Positions 49,092 through 64,000 of a stretch of DNA of 64,000 nucleotides are shown one piece after another. Under the pieces are notes generated by a model. It did no database searches. It was not told the DNA's origin and worked only from the letters and a program-made list of their open reading frames with translations. Source of the stretch: Litomosoides sigmodontis (taxonomy: Eukaryota; Nematoda; Chromadorea; Rhabditida; Onchocercidae); contig OY718806.1 in assembly GCA_963070105.1 (NCBI GenBank), positions 10,194,190-10,258,189 of the forward strand, read 5' to 3'. The position numbers and the translations under genes are program-made. The stretch's first letter is position 1, and the number at the start of each line of letters is the position of its first letter.

Positions 49092-52000
49092 ATGATTGAA
49101 GTGGTCAGACATACATCAGATTTCCAGCAGTTTGCTTCGTCACTGTACATGGATTCATCAGTAGCAATTCCGAATGGTTTGTACGGAGTAACTGGTAGCT
49201 TGTCACAACCAACTGCAACCGATGAAGACATCAAGCATACCTACTCCCTACTTCAGATTTCGTTCAAATGCGATCAGGGAATGGATGGTATTAAGGCAGA
49301 AGAAAAGCAATTTATCAAGAAGCGAAAACATGGAAGTAAGCTTGTAATTTAAAAACCCAATTCCATAATTGTGTCAAATTTCGGATGTATAAATTCAAAT
49401 TTTGCACCAAATTTGAAACTTAACCACTAAAATGTGAAACATATAGTGATAGTCTAGAAGTACAAGCAATTTGTTTCGAAAAAAATAATTCACTTTGAAA
49501 GAAAACAATTCACTTGACGTTCATAGGAAATGAGATTTGCATGTGTTTCTAACTTGAAGAATGGAAAAAAGTATTTTCGAGATGAGATTTGATATTTTCG
49601 AGATGAAATTTGATATACTTTAAAAAAAATTTGATATATAATTTGCTATTCAATGATTTTATGAATTGTGCAAAGAATTCATTATATTTGACCGCTACAG
49701 GTGAGAATTGCAAAATTGGTGTCAAACTCAGTAAAGCTTTCCATTAAAAAAAAACGATTACATTGATCATCCGGAATTCTTCGATTATTTGGAAGTTCGG
49801 GTTGCAAACATACCTGATAAGCTGTAGTCGGAGTTAACTGTTAGCCTTCTGATCTGACCTCAGAGCAACAGCAATTTACACTGCTTTCACGCTTTTCCCC
49901 GTGAAAATATCATTCTTATCTGTCATTTCATTATAGTTTCCCAACCTTCTGTCGCTTTCGTTTGTTTGTTTTTCTTCCTTCTGGAAAAAAGCCACTTTCA
50001 TATTTAAAATTCAATTGAAAACCTTACTTCCTTCAACTTTTTTTCCAACTAAAGCATCAGCGAATACCAAATAATGGAATGTCAGATGTCTGTCTAATCA
50101 TACCTGCCCTTCATTCATAAAAAAATTCCATGCCGTGTACTTATTATATGTCACCAAGCGTTGACTTCTTTTCGACAAGTGAAAAAAATTGAAATTCCGA
50201 GTTGCTACCAAAAATTTTTTTTTAAGAATTTGAATGTAACGGTTTTTTCTTTTCCTTCTCTTTTTCTTTCCCATTTACAAAATCCTTCGGGCTGTTTCGG
50301 ACGTTTTAAGACAAAAAAACCACATTCCTTGGCTGTCGATATTACTAAGTTTAAAGAAGTAAGTTTTAACAAGTTGTGAAATTTTAACCGAAATATCATT
50401 CCGTTCTTCCGTTTTGCTTCCTCATATTTTTTACTCTTACTTTACCAACCTTTTTTTGTCTGTAAAATAAAATTTGTCTATGAACCCACAGTTATCCGAG
50501 CAATGTTTGGGTATTAGAGATGAAAGTTTACGAAAATAAATGACCTTGGTTATCAGCTGAGTTTTTTGTGACCTTTTTGCAAACTGATAAAGTGAAAAGA
50601 GATTTAAACGTATGTAGTAACTCCCTCACGTGAATTGAAATTATCCTACGCCTTTGGATAATAGCAGCGAAATTGATGAAAATATGTCGAACCGGACATC
50701 TTGTCTGGCTGCCAGCAAAAACAGCAAAAGAGAGGAGGGTAAGAAAGATAAGAGCTAGAGAGAGGGGTGAGAGTATGACTTGGAGTGGTAGCAGACAGGC
50801 CGATCGATCCATGGGTGAGCATCCAGGAGACGAGGAGGCTTCCCAGAAGTGATTCTCCCTCTTTCTCAACTATCCTCCTCCTCGTCCTCATACTCCTCCT
50901 CCTCCTCTCTTCTCTCTCCACTCTTATATCCTTTTCACTTGTTGTCTCTAATCGTTTGCCGCGGCATCAGACGCTTCAACCAGTTTTGCAATTTGTAATT
51001 TTTAAAAAATTTTTGGAATCCCTTGAAATTAAAGAAAGGAAAAAGCAGAAATAATGCTACCATACAAAAGTACCATACTTTTGATTTAGTTATTTTTTTC
51101 GGCTGGATTTGGGAATGAGGAGTTTATATTTCATTCCATTCCATTCCTGTAGCTTAACGTTTCCGACCTTCGTTAATGTCTAAAAGGTCGCCGGATGTAG
51201 CGCGTGAAGAGAAGCATGCATTAATGACAAAAAACTGGGTCACATGAATGAATGCGTGGAAAGATTTTTTTTATCATACGGAGAGGTGTGACAAACGAAA
51301 CTGTTCAATGACGCGTTAGTAATATCAGCGAATGTTGTAAATTAATTGATAAAAATTCACATGTCCTTTTCTCCATAGCATTTCGAAAAGCACTGAAATA
51401 TTTGAAACATTTAATGAATATTTCCAGTATGCCAAATTGAAAGTATCAAGTTGTGTTAGGACTTCTTTTATGCGCTTATTTACATTTCGTTTATCGTTAT
51501 CGCTTCTGTTATCCTTCAGCGCACAAAACTGAAAGGTTACTTAGTAATATGATGAGTTGCACCAGTTCACCTTCGGCGGAATCTCCATAAAATGGCGAAA
51601 GATCTCGCATTTGTCTAACTTTTCTATAATGCGTATCTTCCGTAATTCTCCTGCATCTTTCGAACTGATATGCCTAATAACAGTAAGTTTCAATGTTACT
51701 GTAAACGTATTCTATAGTGTTAATGGGATAATAGATTATGCCTTCAGGCTAACAGTATGTCTTTCACTATTCCTGCCACGTTGTGATACAATCATTCCAA
51801 TTTTCCTACGACTTAAATCGTTTAAAGTTGCACAGTCACATATGTGGTATACCTCCATATTTAATGATGTATTATTTCTTGGCCTCAAACATATCGCTTA
51901 AATTGGTTCGTGTATTAATTATGAACAACGTAACCTAATTTATGTTATGATTCTATTTGTCCAACTAGTTAAGGCTAATCTTTGCGATTTTCTGAGGATA

Positions 52001-55000
52001 CAAATAATTCTTGTAATTCAACCTCTTTCCTGAAACCTCATAAGCTGATGATTTTTTCTAGCTCCAATCAAGTATGAAGGAGATTAGAGTGGTTATCTTC
52101 TTCATTGTGTATAAACAGTCAATTTAAGTGTCATGATCATATGGATTCTTTCGAATCTATTCTTTATTGTGCTTAGTAAGGCCAAATTTCGTATCAAAAT
52201 ATATTCCCCATAAACATTGGTAAATGTCAGTTTGTTGAAAGTTTTTGCTACAGTACAGAAAGTTAAGAGAGCAGAATTTCGGAGTAGCAATCTTTTTGAA
52301 ACAATTATTGAATCTTTTGCAAATTACTATCATTTGAATTCTCCTTTTATTTGTTTTCAGGAAGAGAAAAAATTCCAGAGGGTACGTTGTGTGTCGTTTG
52401 CTCAGATTTGGCTAGTGGTATCCATTATTCGGTTGCTAGCTGCAACGGTTGTAAAACATTTTTCCGACGTGCAATTGTAGTATGTTTTTTCGTCATTTTT
52501 TCTGTAGATTTGAAATAGGCGTCGTAATTCCGTGCTGATATTACTTTTTTTTAATAAATTGTAGATACTACTTTATTTCAGGGGAGGGAGACGGAGGAAG
52601 ATGTAGAGTCATTTTATTGTAAATAATTCAAATGTAATTAAACCTTCAATTTTCCAGAATAAGCAATCTTTCCAATGCCAATTTTCCGATGATTGTATCG
52701 TTGATAAATGTAAGTTTCTGTGTAATACGTAGCTACTGTTTTCCCTATCGAATTTCATTTCTGAAAATGGAAGAATATCTCTCGCATTTGGAGAAAAAAA
52801 TATCATCTGCCAGATAGACTGCTTTCCATAAATAGTTGGAAGATCTCGCTCGAAATTTCAATCTCTATGACATTTTACGACAATATTTTAGCAGTACGAT
52901 GTGGTTGTCGAAGTTGCCGATTGAAAAAGTGCTTCGAAATGGGGATGGATCCAAACGGTTAGCCACGGTTATCGTTCAGTTGTTACTTTAATATCATTAT
53001 TTTCTACAGTTAATACATTTGTATTTGCAATATTGTCCAGCGCTATCCATTCACCAGTATATTGTTCATTATTAGCCTCTACCGGTGAACCTTTATGGTC
53101 ATAGGAGCAAAATTTTCCCGCATTTTGCAGCATACACTACTGTAATGTCAAATCAGCGATTATCAACTTAAATGATATGATATTATTGGCGTTGTTTAAG
53201 CTTGTAGATATCACTTAATGTAGTGTATTTTTAACTAGTGTATACAGGATGAAATATGAATTTGTTAATTGTAGCTATCCAACACGATAGGGACAAGATC
53301 CGTTACACCAAACGTTTGAAAAAGATGAAAGAAGAGAAACGGTGTGATGGCAGAGACGTTCTTAATGGGAAGCCGATAAGAGAGGAAGGCGAAAACAGTC
53401 CGCAAAGCACTCTGTATGATTTTTGTTTCTCCAAACTTTGATTTAATTTGAATGTATTTTAACTGCAAATTTAATTTCAATAGAAATGCATTTTGGTCAT
53501 AATTCTTGTCCTTTTTATCGCTAAATTTGTTTAGCTCTCTTGACGACGCAATTGCAAGTCCATCGTCGAGCTTTGCCGGGCAGAGTTTGGGATCAGGCAG
53601 TAATGGACCATATCTGGATCATGATGTCCAAGATGTACAAGTTAGTTGGCTTTGCACAGGTGCTAATGAGGTGTCCTGCACTATTTACATACTACTAGTT
53701 AGAGTTATGTAAACAAGTTTTCCTACGGTACTTTACAAATGACATGATCAAATTTTGGACGGTTTTTTTCATTAGGCAGTGCGATGGTTCGAGGATAGGT
53801 TTGGGTTAATTTGTTTTAGAGTGAAATGTCTGGTTTGATCTCCGATCTGTTAAGTTTGGAACAGAAACTTGACAACGTCCGTTATTCAAACAAATTTCCT
53901 CCACATACTTCCGCTGCATCATGCATGTACGATAGACGACTTCTGGATGACGAAGCTTGGCTTTCGGCCTATACAGTTCCAGTGGTAGGCTTTCAAGCAT
54001 TTTCATTCAACCGTTCGAATCTTCGAGCATTATTGAAAAGATTGAAAGTGTCGGGAGAATTTCCTTGCAGTGAAATCTATGTTCTTCGTATAGCTGTATT
54101 AAAACATTCTGTGAGCTTAACTGTGTGTGCTTTGGATTTTTTGAAAATTGTAACTTGTAAGAAGGGCCGTTAGTCGCACTAGTCAAAGGGAAGCTAAAGT
54201 GATAAGTATTGCTATATTGCAGCAACCTGTTGCAACTCCGATCCCATGTGATCGTGGAAACATGCGTGAGTGGTTCGTGAAAGACCTAACACTAATGATT
54301 GAATGGGCAAAATGTATTCCACAAATGAAACAACTTCTGCTTAACGATAAGGTAATTTGTCAATATGAACTTCCCATTACATTAGTTAAGATGAAAATTC
54401 GATAAAGGATAATGTAATTTCAAAATTTGGACTTAATTTTGCTTGCTTAGTTACTCAATGGTTTTAAGATATTGGACGGTCCATAATTTATGCGTGCTGT
54501 GGTGCGCGATATAACATAACTCATTAGAATTGGGAGTGTAGTAAAATATTTACAGCTGGCATTGATTAAGGCATTTGCACCTGTCTATCCACTCATTCAG
54601 TTAGCTTATTATTCATGTAAATATGAAAAAAATCAATCCCTAGACAGTTCTTTGGGGAGTTTGTTGACTGCTTCACCAGTATTGAATGCAGGTATGTTTT
54701 AGCTTTTTTCTTATTTTTCTTGATTTAATATATTTTATTAAATAAGCTTAGGTGAAAATCAGCGAATTGTTACTCACTGAGGAAGTTCTGAACATGTAAA
54801 GTGTAATTTGGTGTAAATTATGTTGTTATGAGGTTCTAATGAATCTGAGGAAGCCGTCGGTTGTTGTTATTTGCTAGTCGTTTTCCATAAACTGACGAAC
54901 TTTGCCTTTTTATAGCAATTTATGTTATGTTATAACATATCATTCGTGGGCTTAAAGTATTACAATCGGTGGCTGAGACTGTGTTTCACATAATGAAGGG

Positions 55001-56219
55001 AAAGCTGGGTAAATTCTGCATTAATTCAAGAAAATCTATTGCACACTTCTATGATACTGCAATGACAGGGTTATCAATTGAGTCTAACGGAACATTTGAT
55101 GAATCTGTGAAGGTTGAACGATTATGGTATCCAGATGGACGCTTTCTAGAAAGAGAAGATATAGACGGGAATAATGCGTTCAGCAGTGGGTAGGAAATTT
55201 TCTTTAATATTTGCTAGTTGAATAATTCCTTATTCATATTGTTTCAAATTATATTAAGATGAGCTTTGTTTACGATGTGAATGTGAAATTAGGCTTCAAG
55301 GCAGAACATCGTATTGTGGCATTTATATATAATTTCAGGAAGAAAGTTCTGCCGATAAATGCTCTGCTTATTGATGGTGTGTGTCAGCAAATTTTGCAAC
55401 TCAAACTTTCTGAAAGTCACATGGTTTTGTACAAAATTATGCTGTTTTTCAATCCAGGTGAGTATTTGATTTAGATTTTTTATTGTTTTTTTTTTCAGCT
55501 AAGGTGATCTTTTGTTAAAATGTAATATAAGACTTGGTAGTCAAAGAGAATAAATTTCTAGTCTCGTATAGATTGCCTTCGTTATAGACGCTGATGGATT
55601 GTCTATAAGAGGAAGGGCAACTGTGGGAATGGAAAGAACAAAACTTTTGAATTACCTATATGCCCAAATCGTACGTGATCGTGCAGGTCGACAAGCCACG
55701 GAGCTGTATTCTAACATGCTCATGATGACATCCACTCTTATTGTTAGTTTATTTCTCTTCTGAAATTAAGCAATTACACTTATATTTAAAGTGGTTTTGA
55801 TACAAAAAATTAGTTATGTTTCAAGTTTTCTTCGTGCTTCATTTTCTGTATTTGAAGTGTGTTCTCAAGAATCCAAAAGAATATTCAGCTAATATTTTAA
55901 AGCCTGGGCTCACCCAGGGGAGATTATTGTCAAGAATTTTGCCTTCTTTTTGTGATAATTCTTTTTTATCGTGAAATACTCCGTAGTCTGTGCTGTCTTA
56001 AATTTTGTAGTGGACCACTTTTTGGCTTTCATTCTGAGAATTTCCTAGTTTTAAATTGTGAATTTGGGTCAATATGAAAATAAAATTTCAATCTGCAGTA
56101 ATTCATGATAATAAAAATTGCAGCGTGTTGCCTCGTATTTGAAACGCACCTTCGACATATCACACATATTTGGTCCAGCAGACGATTTAATTGATCAGCT
56201 GATTATTGTTGGGTTATGA
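49092..56219 (+). CDS. Nuclear hormone receptor (HNF4-derived nematode type)
   Basis: Ligand-regulated transcription factor. Exons: 49092-49335, 52361-52479, 52659-52710, 52892-52957, 53275-53413, 53535-53640, 53820-53984, 54223-54351, 54556-54691, 54958-55189 (acceptor uncertain), 55339-55457, 55588-55742, 56124-56219; about 585 residues, phases close. N-terminal A/B region 1-81. DBD about 88-160: first finger CVVC...CNGC (C92, C95, C109, C112), P-box CNGCK then TFFRR; second finger C128, C134, C144, C147, ending [11 protein letters not shown]. Hinge with [20 protein letters not shown] signature [18 protein letters not shown] (helix 3-4), [29 protein letters not shown] (helix 8), [17 protein letters not shown], and AF-2 helix DDLIDQLII at the C-terminus, an HNF4-like AF-2. 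Exon 10 adds a long insertion before [15 protein letters not shown] 3 kb intron follows exon 1. Confidence 0.92.
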
Positions 56220-57377
56220 CTATGTCCATGTGAAAGAAACTTTGGTTTTATAAGAACCAGGTCACTTTAGCTATGTTTTTAGCACTACTGCTATACCATT
56301 GTCACTAAAATGAATTTGTTCGCTTAATCCAGATTAAGGTAAAAACAGTTGAAATTTTCGGAAACACAGTTCACACTGTATGGTTTCTCATTTTTGTGCT
56401 ATTAATACTACCAGTAGTTTTGTTTGTAGTTTTTTTGAATTCCAGGTGAATTTTCCGTTTTATCATAGTATAACACTCCATTTTATTACGTGGAATGTCG
56501 TAATTCTTTAATATTTATTTTTGCCCATGTTTTTAACCCTGGTGAAACACAGAACGGAACATATTGAGAATCAAACGGGTTTCTGAACTGTATTCTGTGT
56601 GTATCCTTAACTCAGGTTGTTAAATGTAGACAAATATCTGTTACTGGTATTATTGCTTCTATTACTTTATTAATGCTGCAATGATAATTGCAACATCAGC
56701 AACTATCATTACTTTACTAATACTAGTTTTTTTAATCACAGTATTTAGCTTTTTTACCATCATAAGACTATCGCTACTACTACTTTATTATCAATATTAT
56801 TATTACTGCTATTAATGATTGCTATAGCTATATCGCTTCTTTCAATTTGAAGTGTGACGGCTTGTTTTATTATCTCTGCGTTTAGTCTTCAGCACTACTA
56901 ATGAGATAATATGAACGGTCTGTGCATCACAATATTTCGCGATTGTTTGTTTTTTTAGAAAAATTTTTCGTTTTAGGAGTATTTTCAAACGAAAATTTCT
57001 TACGGAAAGATTATGGGTAATGTTTGAGTTTGAGCTAGTACCCTAGAATTTCTTTCATTTTAAGGTTTTCACCATTTCCAGGGATACTTTCTTTTTAAGT
57101 CAGTATCAAAGTCTATGTGCGTTCGGGATTGATCATTTATTGTTGTTTAATTTGCTTGAATATCTTTGTGGCATAGATTCCTTCGTTATTGTTTTCTTTT
57201 TTTGCTTAGTTCTCTTCAATACTTACTTTTTACGGGATCCCTTGGTTAAATTGAAATTGCGTAGTGTATGAAGTCCAAAAGGATGCAAGTGTTTACTGAA
57301 TGTTGGTCGTTTGGTGTTCTAATTAGTGACTACCTCAAATGCACCAATTTTGTTCATATGAAAACCTTCAAATTACC

Positions 57378-57632
57378 TTAAAGAAATAGTTTTGGAATTT
57401 GGCAGTCATTTTGAAATATTGTAACACGACGTCTTAACACAAGTACTATAAGATCGTTCCAGTATAAACGTTGTTTGTTTTTCGCGTGAGTTATTACTGT
57501 CTTGATTGCTGAAGTTGACAGAAGTCTGCCATTTTGCTGAGAATTCACTGGAAATATCCACCGGTAGTGTAAGGCATTGAGAACTGAATAGAATGTTCGG
57601 TTAAAGCTTCCTTCGAATTGATCCATTGGCAT
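57378..57632 (-). CDS. Possible small protein, unrecognised
   Basis: An ATG-initiated 84-codon frame (starts MPMDQFEGSFNRTFY) with balanced amino-acid use, Ser-Ala-rich middle (LLSTSAIKTVITHAKNK) and hydrophobic-basic end. It could be a mitochondrial-type N-terminus, but there is no domain and no visible trans-splice acceptor right at the start. It diverges from the frame starting at 57671 on the other strand. Confidence 0.2.
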   Translation of the reverse strand: MPMDQFEGSFNRTFYSVLNALHYRWIFPVNSQQNGRLLSTSAIKTVITHAKNKQRLYWNDLIVLVLRRRVTIFQNDCQIPKLFL

Positions 57633-57670
57633 TATTTGATGATCATTTGAATGATTTACTTTGCAAAGAA

Positions 57671-58093
57671 ATGATCAGATCATTATTTAGTAGGAGTGAA
57701 CTGTCGCTTATCCGCCCAGTTTGTATACATGTCATAATATTTTGTTTTGTCGTACAATCTGACCATATTTACGAGAAATGCTTCCTACAAGGGGTTACTT
57801 CGTTTTGTACCTTCGTTCCTCTATCTCCGCTTTATAATTTCTTAAATTGTACAGTCAAAGTGAAGTCACGTGTTTCTTTTGACGATGGCAAACTATTTTT
57901 CTTATTGGTAGCTGCTACCACTACGCAAAGGCACACCTACTATATTGAAATAATACTGCAATTTTTGAAACATAATGCGTATGAAACATCAATTAATGGA
58001 TATCGGGGTTTAATGGTGGGAATTAAGCAAAAGTGTATTCCCTTCCTTCATGGCTTATACGGAAAGTGCGCAGCATACATGTGTATGCCCTGA
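57671..58093 (+). CDS. Possible protein of about 140 aa, unrecognised
   Basis: Open from an ATG at 57671 (the frame itself extends upstream to 57626). A hydrophobic segment (VCIHVIIFCFVV) near residue 17-28 could be a signal anchor, followed by Cys-containing stretches (YEKCF, FLNCTVKVK, KQKCIPF) and a C-terminal CMP. The length is unusual for chance in this base composition. However, adjacent frames are also open to about 58300 and no family was recognised. It may be a relic of an older element. Confidence 0.25.
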   Translation: MIRSLFSRSELSLIRPVCIHVIIFCFVVQSDHIYEKCFLQGVTSFCTFVPLSPLYNFLNCTVKVKSRVSFDDGKLFFLLVAATTTQRHTYYIEIILQFLKHNAYETSINGYRGLMVGIKQKCIPFLHGLYGKCAAYMCMP

Positions 58094-59443
58094 GACCTGT
58101 TCATCTTGTTATATTAAAACGAAAAAACTTTATTCCACTGCAAAGCCAAATACATTCCAGAGAGACAGGTTGTCTTCAGGAGCACTGCATTTCAAAAAAC
58201 TTTCAAGTCCTTCGCAACAGGCTGTTCCGAACCACACTCTCTATTTTCGTTGCAGGGAAGGTGAAGTGCATATAATGAGCCAAAAAATGGAGATAATGGT
58301 TTAGAGGATCCTGAGTTTTTCGTTCACCAGCAACAGAATTTTTAAATATGAAAGGCATGAATATCGCACAGTAACAAATGAATTTTAAGATAAATGATAA
58401 ATGAACAGCAGCTGTGAAATCAAAATAGAAAAACACATTTAACAAAAAAGCGAGGTAAATTTTTGATAAAATGATGTGGCATCCACTCTTTCATAATGTG
58501 TGAATTTGTAAAGCACTGATTAAAAGAGTGGAAAAAACAAACGAGAAAAGTCTCAAAACAACAAATCTTACTCTAAAATCGAGCCTACATGGCTATGCGA
58601 AATATGCATATTATCATTTCAAGTACACTTGTGCACCAATTATTACCATTGACGAAGAATGTAGCAGACATGAACACCCGGCAGTATACCACAACAAACA
58701 GTTTCTTTACAACTTGAATCCACTGTAAAATGAAATTTTTACCATAACAATTTCAAATTAATTACGATAACACTTCGTCATTCAGTCACCCATAAGCTAT
58801 TTTATTATCATTATTACTACTGTGATTACTACACCGAGAAATAAAGTAGAAAATGGCCTATAACGATGTTACCGGGATTTGATAGTCTTGAAAATTTAAA
58901 AACATTTAAATTATGTCCAAATGGAAATACTTAAACTGGATGAATACACGCATGGATGGATAAGTGGACAGAAAGAGATGAACGAAAGACAAAAACGGAG
59001 TATGTAAATTAATAAAACGAAAATGTTTGATGAAGGGACAACAAAAAAAACCATGACAATGATCCCGAAAACTATGCAATCGAACACTTGCTAATCAGCA
59101 ATCCTGTATTCCTAAAATTATAAACGAATATGTCAAGAATGTTGATTCCCTCAATGACCTGCTTTTCATTCGTCTATCATGACTGAATTATTCAATGCAG
59201 AAAAGTATGAGAGGTCCCTTCAAATGCTTAATTAGAAAAAAAAATTAGAGGATGCTGATAACACAAAATGTAAGCCAGCTCATAACAATGGTAGTATCTC
59301 AAAATTTAAGTCTTCTCAACCACATTTGTCTAAATTTAGCAACTCAAACCGAAATATTCGATCACTTCTGTCGTCAGCAACAGCAAAATTAGAAATGGAA
59401 TTCGATCGAACGTCATTTCGAAAATCATGACAATAAAATACCT

Positions 59444-64000
<4,557 letters not shown>

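Larger units (their letters stand above)
56220..59443. other. Convergent intergenic stretch between nuclear receptor and forkhead gene
   Basis: Holds the 3' UTRs of both genes (an AATAAA on the minus strand near 58801-58806 could end the forkhead mRNA). It also has a stop-poor patch at 57380-58300 with overlapping frames on both strands, two of which are listed separately at low confidence. The rest is T-rich and carries no recognisable gene. Confidence 0.55.

Overview
The window is nuclear DNA of a nematode. It is AT-rich, its genes are broken by many short-to-medium GT-AG introns, and several first coding exons sit just behind a 3'-splice-type TTTCAG or TAG, as expected for spliced-leader trans-splicing. 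The low GC, loose splice acceptors and huge AT microsatellites fit a clade III (filarial-like) genome better than Caenorhabditis, but this is an inference and no species is named. Most exons are too short to stand out as open frames. The gene models below were built by hand from protein similarity recalled from family knowledge, splice sites and phase matching. In each multi-exon model the splice phases close.

Layout. 1-1914 (-): 5' two thirds of adenosine deaminase, running off the left edge. 1.9-10.8 kb: mostly non-coding, with a GT microsatellite, a 1.7 kb AT-rich tandem array and a decayed minus-strand coding segment. 10.9-14.7 kb (+): calmodulin-like protein with a long N-terminal extension. 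14.9-15.4 kb (-): small two-pass membrane protein, tail to tail with it. 16.2-19.0 kb (-): LARP7-like RNA-binding protein, head to head with 19.5-22.7 kb (+) WDR46/Utp7, followed by 23.4-25.2 kb (+) TMEM41B. 26.8-29.2 kb (-): an unrecognised cysteine-containing protein with one exon readable in two frames. 29.2-49.1 kb: gene-poor, with a 0.92 kb perfect ATT repeat, one possible minus-strand exon at 39.2-39.4 kb and a cluster of GATA-type sites. 49.1-56.2 kb (+): nuclear hormone receptor. 59.4-64.0 kb (-): forkhead factor of FOXK type, running off the right edge.

There is no obvious shared pathway across the window. The closest functional pair is LARP7/WDR46: both act in nuclear RNA metabolism and they share a roughly 430 bp divergent promoter. 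WDR46 and TMEM41B are co-directional about 650 bp apart and could be co-transcribed. No tRNA, rRNA, CRISPR array or intact transposon was seen. The points most worth follow-up are the dual-frame exon of the unknown minus-strand gene, the apparent loss of the C-terminal xRRM in LARP7, a candidate GC-AG intron, the decayed coding cluster at 10 kb and the exceptionally long pure ATT tract.
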